Shown here in pieces: positions 1 through 9,413 of a stretch of 64,000 nt of DNA (position 1 is the first letter of the stretch; every line of letters starts with the position of its first letter). Source of the DNA: Frondihabitans sp. PhB188 (GTDB lineage: Bacteria; Actinomycetota; Actinomycetes; Actinomycetales; Microbacteriaceae); NCBI RefSeq assembly GCF_003752365.1, contig NZ_RJUO01000004.1, positions 224,355 through 288,354 on the forward strand, written 5' to 3'. The position numbers and the translations under genes were made by a program. Under the pieces are notes generated by a model. That model was not told the origin of the DNA. It saw only the letters and a program-made list of their open reading frames with translations, and ran no database searches.

Positions 1-1
1 G

Positions 2-787
2 CCCGAGCTGTACCTCAAGCGCGCAGCCGTCGGCGGCATCGAGCGGGTGTTCGAGATCAACAGGAACTTCCGGAACGAGGGTGCCGACTCGACCCACTCG
101 CCGGAGTTCGCCATGGTCGAGGCCTACCAGGCCTACGGCGACTACAACCAGATCGCCGACCTGACGCAGGAGCTCATCCAGAACGCCGCGCTCGCCGTCG
201 CCGGGTCGCACGTCGTGACCTGGGCCGACGGCACCGAGTTCGATCTCGGCGGCGACTGGGATCGCATCTCGATGTACGAGTCTCTCAGCGAGGCGGCCGG
301 TACGCGGATCACCGTCGACACCCCGTTCGGCGAGCTGCAGGCCATGGCCTCCGACCTCGGCATCACTGTCGCGCAGGAGACCCACGGAAAGCTCGTCGAA
401 GAGCTCTGGGAGCACTTCGTCAAGGGCGGCCTCGACAGGCCGACGTTCGTGATGGACTTCCCGCTCGACACGTCGCCGCTCGTCCGCGCGCACCGCAGCA
501 AGCCGGGCGTCGTCGAGAAGTGGGACCTCTACGTCCGCGGCTTCGAGCTGGCCACGGGCTACTCGGAGCTCGTCGACCCGGTCGTGCAGCGCGAGCGGTT
601 CGTCGAGCAGGCCAAGCTGGCCGCGCTCGGCGACGTCGAGGCCATGCGCCTCGACGAGGACTTCCTGAAGGCGCTCGAGCACGGGATGCCGCCGACCGGT
701 GGCATGGGCATGGGCGTCGACCGCCTGCTCATGGCGATCACGGGCCTGGGCATCCGCGAGACCATCCTGTTCCCCCTCGTCAAGTAG
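2..787 (+). CDS. lysS: Lysyl-tRNA synthetase, C-terminal part (5' end outside window)
   Basis: Cytoplasmic class II aminoacyl-tRNA synthetase that charges tRNA-Lys. The window opens inside the gene: the reading frame is open from base 2, and no start is visible, so about 261 residues of the catalytic C-terminal half are present. Class II motif 2 is seen as [14 protein letters not shown] and motif 3 near the end as [12 protein letters not shown], followed by the typical end ETILFPLVK. The small membrane-protein gene follows about 60 bp downstream. The family assignment is secure; only the N-terminal anticodon-binding domain cannot be checked. Confidence 0.96.
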   Translation, partial: PELYLKRAAVGGIERVFEINRNFRNEGADSTHSPEFAMVEAYQAYGDYNQIADLTQELIQNAALAVAGSHVVTWADGTEFDLGGDWDRISMYESLSEAAGTRITVDTPFGELQAMASDLGITVAQETHGKLVEELWEHFVKGGLDRPTFVMDFPLDTSPLVRAHRSKPGVVEKWDLYVRGFELATGYSELVDPVVQRERFVEQAKLAALGDVEAMRLDEDFLKALEHGMPPTGGMGMGVDRLLMAITGLGIRETILFPLVK

Positions 788-847
788 GCCTCGCGCTCGT
801 CGAGCGATGCCAGCTCGCGGGCGTCACGAGTGACGTACCCTTGGAGG

Positions 848-1033
848 GTGCCTCACTCTCTGATCGGCGGGATCGTCTTCTCCGTCACCCCGACCATCCT
901 CGTCGGGCTGATCTTCTGGTTCGCCATGCGCGCGATTTTCCGCGCCGACAAGTCGGAGCGCGCCGTGTACTCCGAGATCGAGGCCGAGGAGCGCGCACGC
1001 GCCGAAGCCGAAGAGGCTGCCGGCCGCGCCTGA
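848..1033 (+). CDS. Small single-pass membrane protein (61 aa)
   Basis: Unknown function. The predicted protein begins with one hydrophobic helix (about residues 5-29, IGGIVFSVTPTILVGLIFWF) and ends in a highly charged Glu/Ala/Arg-rich tail that is likely helical and cytoplasmic. I chose the GTG at 848 because a TACCCT -10-like hexamer at 836-841 ends 6 nt before it, the leaderless pattern seen repeatedly in this window; an in-frame GTG at 830 would lie upstream of that box. It sits between lysS and a strong terminator, so it has its own promoter. Small proteins of this kind near lysS are, from memory, common in Microbacteriaceae. Confidence 0.75.
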   Translation: MPHSLIGGIVFSVTPTILVGLIFWFAMRAIFRADKSERAVYSEIEAEERARAEAEEAAGRA

Positions 1034-1048
1034 TCCGCTGACTCGCGA

Positions 1049-1077
1049 ACGCCCCCGCCCTCGTGCGGGGGCGTTTT
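1049..1077 (+). terminator. Rho-independent terminator
   Basis: A 10-bp GC-rich stem (ACGCCCCCGC / GCGGGGGCGT) is followed by TTTT, 16 nt after the stop of the small membrane protein. It should end the lysS-side transcription unit. Confidence 0.85.
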
Positions 1078-1144
1078 CGCGTCTGTTCGTCCCCCGTGGT
1101 GAGGTCCGTCGTACACCTCTCGGAAACGCTTCGTTAAGACTGGA

Positions 1145-1360
1145 CGTACCCCGTTACGTGAAATCGGGGTGCAGAAACCCTCAATGATCAAGGGATCTGC
1201 TGGTAGAACCGTACCCCGGGCCAGAGTCCCGCCGCCTACACCCGCCGATGCACCTCTGTCAAAAGATCGGCCCCCGCGTACCCCGTAACGCCCTTTTTCC
1301 TGTGAGCGCACTCCGAGGTTACTTGGGAAGACCCTGAACGGTTTCTCTCAGGACGTACCC
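1145..1360 (+). promoter_or_regulatory. Four spaced CGTACCC(C) motifs upstream of the sigma gene
   Basis: The 390-bp gap before the sigma factor holds CGTACCCC at 1145-1152, 1210-1217 and 1277-1284, and CGTACCC at 1354-1360. The first and third extend to CGTACCCCGTTACG and CGTACCCCGTAACG, which have CGT..ACG dyad ends. Spacing is 65, 67 and 77 bp. No other gene is visible here. The density suggests binding sites for a regulator of the sigma gene; the regulator is not identified. Confidence 0.5.
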
Positions 1361-1468
1361 GATCGGAAGACTCGTAGTGCGGCGAAAGACCTCCGAGAAC
1401 GTGGGGCTTCACCGTCGGATCGACTCCTGAACAACAGGACCGACCTCGCTAGGGATGGAGAAGAAGAC

Positions 1469-2512
1469 ATGTCGACTGCAATTGATCACGTCCGCGAGAA
1501 CAGCGCCACCAGCACCCGCGCCACGAGCGCCAGCACCACGACCACCGCTCCGGACGACGACGTCGAAGTCGAAGTCCTCGGTCAGGTTCGCGGTGCGTCC
1601 ACCGACCAGGTCGGCGACTACCTCCGCCACATCGGCCGCATGCCGCTCCTCGACGCCCAAGAGGAGACCGAGATCGCCCGCCGCATCGAGGTCGGCCTCT
1701 TCGCCGAGGAGAAGCTCGCCGAGATGCAGGCCGCCGGCAAGGTCAGCGCCTCCGACCGCAGCGACTACCGCTGGCTCATCCACGACGGCGAGCGTGCGAA
1801 GGACCGCATGATCACCGCCAACCTCCGCCTGGTCGTCTCGATCGCCAAGCGCTACACGCAGCGCGGCCTTCCCTTCATGGACGTCATCCAGGAGGGCAAC
1901 CTCGGCCTCGTGCGTGCCGTCGAGAAGTTCGACTACACACAGGGCTACAAGTTCTCTACCTACGCCACCTGGTGGATCCGCCAGGCGATCGCCCGCGGCC
2001 TCGCCGACAAGGCGCGCGCCATCCGCATCCCGGTGCACACCGTCGAGCGCATCAACCGCATCTCGCGCGCCGAGCGCGACCTCACCGTCGACCTGGGCCG
2101 TGCGCCCACCGTTGACGAGGTGGCCGCCGAGGTCGCCATGGAGGTCGCCGATCTGGTCGACCTGAAGTCGCGCTCGCACGAGCCCGTCTCCATCCACACC
2201 GTCGTCGGCGATGCCGAAGACAGCGAGCTCGGCGACTTCATCGAAGACGAAGAGACGCCGTCGCCCGGCGAGGCCACCGAGACGAGCATGCTCAACCGCG
2301 ACATCCACTCGCTCGTCGAGGCGCTGCCCGAAGACGAGGCCCGTGTGATCCGCATGCGCTTCGGCCTCGACGACGACCAGCCGATGACGCTCGACGAGAT
2401 CTCCAAGCGCGTGCACTCGAGCCGCCAGGCGGTCTCGCGTGTCGAGTCGCGTGCCCGTCTGCGCATGTTCGCCAAGGCCGTCTCGCAGGACCTCCAGCTC
2501 TACCTGCAGTAA
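1469..2512 (+). CDS. Principal-like (group 2, SigB-type) RNA polymerase sigma factor
   Basis: Sigma-70 family subunit that directs RNA polymerase to promoters. At 347 aa it lacks a long region 1.1. Region 1.2 is near residues 45-75 (DYLRHIGRMPLLDAQEETEI), region 2 near 110-185 (NLRLVVSIAKRYTQRGLPF, FSTYATWWIRQAI) and region 4 is at the C-terminus. Region 4.2 is unusual: where group 1/2 sigmas usually read RERIRQIE, this one reads RQAVSRVE, so several residues expected to touch the -35 element differ. The start ATG at 1469 follows a GGAG-containing site (ggagaagaagac). Preceded by a repeat-rich regulatory region and followed by a strong terminator, it is monocistronic. Orthology to mycobacterial SigB is inferred from size and regions only. 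Confidence 0.9.
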   Translation: MSTAIDHVRENSATSTRATSASTTTTAPDDDVEVEVLGQVRGASTDQVGDYLRHIGRMPLLDAQEETEIARRIEVGLFAEEKLAEMQAAGKVSASDRSDYRWLIHDGERAKDRMITANLRLVVSIAKRYTQRGLPFMDVIQEGNLGLVRAVEKFDYTQGYKFSTYATWWIRQAIARGLADKARAIRIPVHTVERINRISRAERDLTVDLGRAPTVDEVAAEVAMEVADLVDLKSRSHEPVSIHTVVGDAEDSELGDFIEDEETPSPGEATETSMLNRDIHSLVEALPEDEARVIRMRFGLDDDQPMTLDEISKRVHSSRQAVSRVESRARLRMFAKAVSQDLQLYLQ

Positions 2513-2522
2513 GCACCCTCCC

Positions 2523-2557
2523 GAAAGCCCGCCTCCCACTCCGGGAGGCGGGCTTTC
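2523..2557 (+). terminator. Strong bidirectional-type terminator
   Basis: A perfect 15-bp stem (GAAAGCCCGCCTCCC / GGGAGGCGGGCTTTC) starts 10 nt after the sigma factor stop. Confidence 0.88.
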
Positions 2558-2707
2558 GTCGTCTGGTGCCGAGTGCGTGGACTCCGCGGCCCGAGGCATC
2601 CCGGGTCGGTGCCGGGGCGGATCACTCGACACCCGGCCGTCAGGGCGCTACGGTGAAGTCCCGACAGCGAGACCAGGCCATTCGAGGATCGAGAAGAGGT
2701 GAAGACC

Positions 2708-2767
2708 ATGACTGCATCGATGACGCGCGCCATGAACCCCTTCATCCCCGAGGTCGCCGTCCGCTAG
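2708..2767 (+). CDS. Putative 19-aa leader peptide upstream of RIO kinase
   Basis: A short ORF begins with ATG at 2708 after a purine-rich ribosome-binding site (gagaagaggtgaag) and encodes MTASMTRAMNPFIPEVAVR, ending at TAG 2767. It lies 36 nt before the RIO kinase start and its last codons overlap the first arm of the alternative hairpins described next. The first five residues, MTASM, match as far as I recall the opening of leader peptides of msr-type ABC-F resistance genes; this may be chance. Expression is not shown by the sequence alone; conservation across related genomes would decide. Confidence 0.5.
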   Translation: MTASMTRAMNPFIPEVAVR

Positions 2768-2804
2768 CAACGCTGCTGGTGACCTCTCTTCTGGAGATCA
2801 CCAG
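2750..2804 (+). promoter_or_regulatory. Alternative hairpins sequestering the RIO kinase ribosome-binding site
   Basis: Arm 2 (2776-2786, CTGGTGACCTC) pairs with arm 3 (2794-2804, GAGATCACCAG) at 10 of 11 positions, with a 7-nt loop. Arm 3 overlaps the ribosome-binding GGAG (2793-2796) and the G of the GTG start. Arm 1 (2750-2758, GAGGTCGCC), inside the end of the leader ORF, can instead pair with 2778-2786 (9 bp including one G-U). This gives two mutually exclusive folds, as in translational attenuators. Function is inferred. Confidence 0.5.
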
Positions 2805-3646
2805 TGACCTTTTCCGACGATTTCGTCGTTCCCACCTTCTCCGTCGCCGAGATCGGCGACGACCAGCGCTGGTCCACGTGGCCGGCCACCCAGCCGCTCG
2901 AACGCGGCCCGCAGCCCCGGCCCGACTGGCTCGTCACGGGCGCGGCGGCCATCGACACCGAGCTCGGCATCGTCAAGACGGGCAAGGAGGCTGACGTGTT
3001 CCTGCTGGAGCGCGCGGTTCCCGACGACGTGACGCTCGCCGACGGCAGCTCGCGCACCAGCGTGCTCGCCGCGAAGCGCTACCGGAGCGCCGAGAACAGC
3101 GACTTCCACCGCGGTGCCCAGTACCGCGAGGGGCGCCGCACCCGTAACACCCGCGACGGCCGGGCGATGGCGCGGGGCTCTTCGCACGGCCGGGCCGTTC
3201 AGGCCGGGCTGTGGGCCTGGGCCGAGTTCGAGGCGCTCTCGCGCATGTTCGAGCGGGGCGTGCCGGTTCCGTACCCGGTGCAGATCTCGGGCACGGAGAT
3301 CCTGATGGAGTTCATCGGAGACGGCCGCACGGCCGCGCCCCGGCTCGCTCAGGTGAAGGAGGACGGCGCCGCGCTCTGGCCGCTGTTCGAGCAGGTGAGC
3401 GAGATCCTGCTCGGGTTTGCCCGGGCCGGCTTCGCCCACGGAGACCTGTCGCCGTACAACCTGCTGGTCCACGACGGACGAGTGGTCGTGATCGACGTGC
3501 CGCAGCTCGTCGACGTGGTCAGCAACCCGAACGGCGTGGCCCTGCTCGAGCGCGACTGCCGCAACGTCGCCGACTGGTTCGCACGACGCGGCTTCGAGCG
3601 CGATCCCGAGCAGATCTTCGCCGAGTGCCTGGGCGAGGTGTTCTGA
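2804..3646 (+). CDS. RIO-family atypical serine protein kinase
   Basis: RIO kinases are small atypical kinases/ATPases. In archaea and eukaryotes they act in ribosome maturation; the bacterial role is poorly defined. This 280-aa protein shows the ATP-binding region (GKEADVFLLE near residue 60), a lysine segment (LAAKRY), the catalytic loop HGDLSPYNLLV near residue 211 and the RIO metal-binding signature IDVPQ near residue 226. The start is GTG at 2804, 7 nt after GGAG, and that site lies inside a hairpin. It is flanked by its own leader ORF and by nadK on the opposite strand, so it is probably monocistronic. Confidence 0.92.
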   Translation: MTFSDDFVVPTFSVAEIGDDQRWSTWPATQPLERGPQPRPDWLVTGAAAIDTELGIVKTGKEADVFLLERAVPDDVTLADGSSRTSVLAAKRYRSAENSDFHRGAQYREGRRTRNTRDGRAMARGSSHGRAVQAGLWAWAEFEALSRMFERGVPVPYPVQISGTEILMEFIGDGRTAAPRLAQVKEDGAALWPLFEQVSEILLGFARAGFAHGDLSPYNLLVHDGRVVVIDVPQLVDVVSNPNGVALLERDCRNVADWFARRGFERDPEQIFAECLGEVF

Positions 3647-3695
3647 GTCGCAGCGCGATCGCGGCAGGAACTGGCACGCCGCCGCCGCGCCCCGA

Positions 3696-4622
3696 CTAGT
3701 GCTGCCGCGCGAACCGCGCGCGCACCTCCGGGGGCACCAGCTCGAGCAGCTGGTCGGGCCGCAGCGGGAGGTCCATCAGGCTGAGCTTGAGGCGCCCCTT
3801 GCGGCCGTGCCGCCCGGCATCGACGCGGGCCACCACGCCGGCGTCCTCGCGGAGCTTCACCTTGATGATGGCGCCCTCGCCGACGTCCGAGACCACGCGG
3901 CCGTCGAGCTCGAGCGCCGCCGAGCGGGTGCCGGCCCCGATCGTGAACTTGAGGAGCTCCTTGGGGCCGAGCACGACCGTCCGGTCGATGCCGGCCATCG
4001 GGGCCACGGGGGTGACGACGACCGCAGCGACGGCGGGGCTGACGACCGGGCCGCCGGCGGCGTAGTTGTAGGCGGTCGAGCCGGCAGGAGTGGAGACGAC
4101 GATCGAGTCGGCCTTGAAGTAGCCGTACGGGGTGCCCTCGACCGCGAGGTCGGCGGTGACCACGCCCTGGCCGGGCCGACGCGTGACGGAGAGGTCGTTG
4201 AAGGCGAGGAAGGACGTCTCGAACCCCGTCGACGAGACGGTGACCTCGACGGCGTGGTGCGGCTCGAGGGAGAAGTCGCCCGATCGGAGGGACTCGAGGG
4301 CGTCGGCGAGTTCCTGCGGCTCAGTCTCGACCAGGAAGCCGACGTTGCCGTAGTTGACGCCCAGCACCGGGACCGGACGGGGCGCGACGAGCCGCATCGC
4401 ACCGAGCATGGTGCCGTCGCCGCCCAGCGAGACGACCGCGTCGACCCGCTCGACGAAGGTCGGCTCGTCGACCAGCTCGATGTCGGCGCCGACCCGTGCG
4501 GCGTCGTCGTGGAGGGCGATCAGGTGCGCTTCGTCCGAGCCCTGCCACGAGCGCAGGACGTCGATCGACGCGGTGACCGACTTCGTGGGGTGGGGGATCA
4601 AGCCGACCGTGTAGTTCGCCAT
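3696..4622 (-). CDS. nadK: NAD kinase
   Basis: Phosphorylates NAD to NADP using ATP or polyphosphate; cytoplasmic. The 308-aa product has the diagnostic GGDGT motif at residues 67-71, GVNYGNVGFL, the NDLSV segment, and the glycine-rich STPAGSTAYNYAAGGP stretch that builds the NAD site. The ATG at 4622 follows TAGGTT by 6 nt with no Shine-Dalgarno sequence, so the transcript is probably leaderless. It lies convergent with the RIO kinase gene and divergent from clpC. Confidence 0.95.
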   Translation of the reverse strand: MANYTVGLIPHPTKSVTASIDVLRSWQGSDEAHLIALHDDAARVGADIELVDEPTFVERVDAVVSLGGDGTMLGAMRLVAPRPVPVLGVNYGNVGFLVETEPQELADALESLRSGDFSLEPHHAVEVTVSSTGFETSFLAFNDLSVTRRPGQGVVTADLAVEGTPYGYFKADSIVVSTPAGSTAYNYAAGGPVVSPAVAAVVVTPVAPMAGIDRTVVLGPKELLKFTIGAGTRSAALELDGRVVSDVGEGAIIKVKLREDAGVVARVDAGRHGRKGRLKLSLMDLPLRPDQLLELVPPEVRARFARQH

Positions 4623-4658
4623 ATGCCGAACCTACCGACGGAGCATGGGAGGACCTCC

Positions 4659-4710
4659 GTCACGCCGCCAGCGAACAGGGGCAGACGGAGGGCATCGCGC
4701 TGGCTACTCT
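4659..4710 (+). promoter_or_regulatory. clpC promoter with ClgR-like box
   Basis: CGCCGCCAGCG at 4663-4673 followed by AAC matches the published actinobacterial ClgR box (CGCY-N-A-N-R-GCG) except at the central A. TACTCT at 4705-4710 is a plausible -10 box, which puts the box just upstream of the -35 region, an activator position. clpC is a known ClgR target in Corynebacterium and relatives. Binding here is inferred. Confidence 0.4.
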
Positions 4711-4789
4711 CGACGTATTGGACGCCCACCCCCTGCGGGGCGTCCGTCATATGGGTGGCGTCCCAGCCCGTCACCAAGGGAGTTAGAAG

Positions 4790-7273
<2,484 letters not shown>

Positions 7274-7288
7274 GAATCGCGTCACCGC

Positions 7289-7320
7289 AAGGGCGGCTCT
7301 CCTCCGGGAGGGCCGCCCTT
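7289..7320 (+). terminator. clpC terminator
   Basis: Inverted repeat AAGGGCGGC ... GCCGCCCTT starts 15 nt after the clpC stop. It ends just before the -10 box of the next gene. Confidence 0.75.
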
Positions 7321-7335
7321 CGCTACGCTGGGGGA

Positions 7336-7854
7336 ATGTCCACTGGCGAGATCACCGTCCGCAAAGCCCTCGCCTCCGACGTCCCGCACATCCAGCGCCT
7401 GATCGAGCCGTACGTCGCCCGCCGGATCCTGCTCGGCAAAGACAACGTCACCCTGTACGGCAGCATCCAGCAGTTCCAGATCGCCCTCGGTCCCGACGGC
7501 GTGCCGATCGGCTGCGGCGCCCTCAACGTCTTCTGGGACGACCTCGCCGAAGTCCGGACCCTCGCGCTCGATCCCGACTGGATCCGCCACGGAGTCGGCC
7601 ACAAGCTCCTCGACGGGCTCGAGGGCGACGCACGCGCTCTCGGCGTCGGGCGCATCTTCTGCCTCACGTTCGAGGTCGACTTCTTCGTCAAGCACGGATA
7701 CCTCGAGATCGGCGAGTCGGTCGTGTCGCCCGAGGTCTACGCCGAGCTCGTCCGCTCGTCTGACGAGGGCGTCGCCGAGTTCCTCGACCTCGCGCGCGTG
7801 AAGCCCAACACGCTCGGCAACACGCGGATGCTCAAGGTGCTGCCGGCGGCGTAG
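7336..7854 (+). CDS. Amino-acid N-acetyltransferase (N-acetylglutamate synthase-like GNAT)
   Basis: GNAT-fold acetyltransferase of 172 aa resembling the short actinobacterial enzymes that acetylate glutamate in the first step of arginine synthesis. The N-terminus ITVRKALASDVPHIQRLI is the beginning of the fold; the acetyl-CoA-binding region is near EVRTLALDPDWIRHGVGHKLL (RHGVG replaces the usual RGxGxG); FFVKHGYLEIG is typical of the C-terminal part. TACGCT at 7324-7329 ends 6 nt before the ATG, which indicates a leaderless start. The substrate is inferred from family resemblance, not proven. Confidence 0.8.
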   Translation: MSTGEITVRKALASDVPHIQRLIEPYVARRILLGKDNVTLYGSIQQFQIALGPDGVPIGCGALNVFWDDLAEVRTLALDPDWIRHGVGHKLLDGLEGDARALGVGRIFCLTFEVDFFVKHGYLEIGESVVSPEVYAELVRSSDEGVAEFLDLARVKPNTLGNTRMLKVLPAA

Positions 7855-7975
7855 CGCCCGCGCGCGGCGGTGGGCTGCGGTGGGGCGGGGCGACGTTCCT
7901 GCGCATTTGCCGTGGTGACTGCAACGCGCCGACTGCATGCCCGACAAGGCACGCAACGACACCTACCCTGTGCGC

Positions 7976-8641
7976 ATGTCGTCGTTCAAGCATCCGGTCG
8001 GCTCGAAGCCGCCGTCGGTGTACTGGCGGCGCCGCGCGCTCGTGCTGGGTGCTCTCGTGGTGCTGCTGCTCGTCATCGTGCTCATCGCGGTGAGACCGGG
8101 CGCAGGAACGTCGGCCTCCCCGACGCCCAGCCCCAGTGCGTCGGCCGCGGCCTCCACAAAGGCGTCCCCCGCCCCGGCCGCGTCGTCGAAGCCGTCGGCC
8201 GCCGCCGCCCCCAAGCCGTCGGCCACCGCCGCCCCCTCAGGAACCTGCGACGCCGCCCAGATCAGCCTCAAGCCGATCGCCGACGCCAGCTCGTACTCGT
8301 CGCTCGAGCAGCCCAAGATCTCGATGAGCATCACCAACACGTCGACGACGGCCTGCGCGCTGGATCTCGGCTCGGCCGAGCAGGTGCTCAGCATCACCTC
8401 CGGCGCCGAGACGTACTGGTCGTCGAAGGACTGCCAGGTCGCCGGAACCCACCAGAAGATCACGATCACCGCAGGCCAGACGCTGAAGACGCCCGCGATC
8501 ACCTGGGACCGCACCCGCTCGTCGACGAAGACATGCGACTCGTCGCGCAGCTCGGTTCCGGCCGAGGGCGCGAGCTACCACCTGTCCGTCTCGGTGGGGG
8601 CGATCGACTCGTCGACCACTGCGCTCATGATCTTGAACTGA
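7976..8641 (+). CDS. Membrane-anchored protein with Ser/Ala/Pro linker (unknown function)
   Basis: Predicted 221-aa protein with a short basic N-terminus, one transmembrane helix (about residues 20-43, ALVLGALVVLLLVIVLIAV), a low-complexity Ala/Ser/Pro/Lys linker (about 48-98) and an extracellular domain with four cysteines (GTCDAAQ, TACALD, SKDCQV, KTCDSS) that may form disulfides. I do not recognise the domain. The start at 7976 is preferred over 7937 because TACCCT at 7964-7969 lies exactly 6 nt before it, a leaderless arrangement. The SseB-like gene follows after 6 nt, suggesting one operon. Confidence 0.8.
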   Translation: MSSFKHPVGSKPPSVYWRRRALVLGALVVLLLVIVLIAVRPGAGTSASPTPSPSASAAASTKASPAPAASSKPSAAAAPKPSATAAPSGTCDAAQISLKPIADASSYSSLEQPKISMSITNTSTTACALDLGSAEQVLSITSGAETYWSSKDCQVAGTHQKITITAGQTLKTPAITWDRTRSSTKTCDSSRSSVPAEGASYHLSVSVGAIDSSTTALMILN

Positions 8642-8647
8642 GTACCC

Positions 8648-9028
8648 ATGGCCCAGCCTGAGTTCCGCTCCGCCCAGCTCGAAGAGGCGCTCGCCGCGCA
8701 GGACGTCGCCGCCGTCGCGTTCGCGTTGCGCAACGACGTCGTCGTGGTGCCCAAGCTGGCGACGGGCAAGAAGGGCGACGACCACGTGCGCGTCTTCGGG
8801 CGCGAGAACACCGACAAGCGCATCCTGCTGCTGTTCTCGTCGGCCGAGACGTACAAGGCGATGGTGCCCAACGAGAAGATCCGCCTGGTGATGCTCTACG
8901 ACGCCGCGAAGCTGCGCGACTTCATCGAGGCGCACCTCGACGTGCTGGAGCAGGTCTTCTTCGACATCGCGGGGCCGCACACGATGGCGGCGAACCCGGA
9001 GGATCTGCTGAAGGCGCTGCGGGCGTGA
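8648..9028 (+). CDS. SseB-like domain protein
   Basis: A 126-aa protein whose pattern (LEEALAAQDVAAVAFALRNDVVVVP, then an acidic/valine segment and LLLFSSAETYKAM) resembles the SseB N-terminal domain widespread in actinobacteria as small stand-alone proteins of unknown role. No signal peptide or membrane segment is seen. It begins 6 nt after the preceding membrane protein, so the two are probably co-transcribed, although no convincing ribosome-binding site precedes the ATG. Confidence 0.7.
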   Translation: MAQPEFRSAQLEEALAAQDVAAVAFALRNDVVVVPKLATGKKGDDHVRVFGRENTDKRILLLFSSAETYKAMVPNEKIRLVMLYDAAKLRDFIEAHLDVLEQVFFDIAGPHTMAANPEDLLKALRA

Positions 9029-9047
9029 GGTCTGTGGTCGTCCTTCG

Positions 9048-9385
9048 GTAAGGACTTCTGGGGTAGGCGTCCTTGTGGGCGTTGCAGGCGGGCGGGGTTT
9101 TCCTTGTGGGGCGTGCGCTGCGGCGCTGTTCTCCTTGTGGTCGCGCGCGTCGTCCTTGTGGAAGGACGGCGGCGGAGCAGCAGCAGCAGCAGTGGGGCGG
9201 GTCGGCTTCGCGATGCGTGGTGCTCGACGTGGGGCTCGGGTCGTTGCCCGACCGCTTTCGCTAGGCAAGGACTTCTGGGGCAGGCGTCCTTGTGGGCGGT
9301 GCACGCAGGCGGGGTTTTCCTTCTGGGGCGTGCGCTGCGGCGCGGTCTTCCTTGTGGGCGCGCGCGGCATCCTTAGGTAAGGACG
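9048..9385 (+). repeat. Two degenerate ~120-bp direct repeats rich in TCCTTGTGG
   Basis: The 385-bp gap between the SseB-like gene and radA holds two imperfect copies (about 9048-9170 and 9267-9385) that share the order aaggacttctggg - aggcgtccttgtgggcg - gcggggttttcctt - ggggcgtgcgctgcggcgc. TCCTTGTGG occurs six times (near 9070, 9110, 9130, 9151, 9288, 9348), with a TCCTTCTGG variant near 9319. A run of seven CAG units (9178-9192) lies in the first copy. ORFs crossing it are repetitive and not credible. Confidence 0.7.
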
Positions 9386-9413
9386 GCGGCTTGGGCGGTA
9401 CTCGCCCTCGACG

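Noticed and set aside
9048-9385. Possible CRISPR array
   Set aside because: The repeated word is 9 bp, spacing is irregular, there are only two long degenerate units and no unique spacers.
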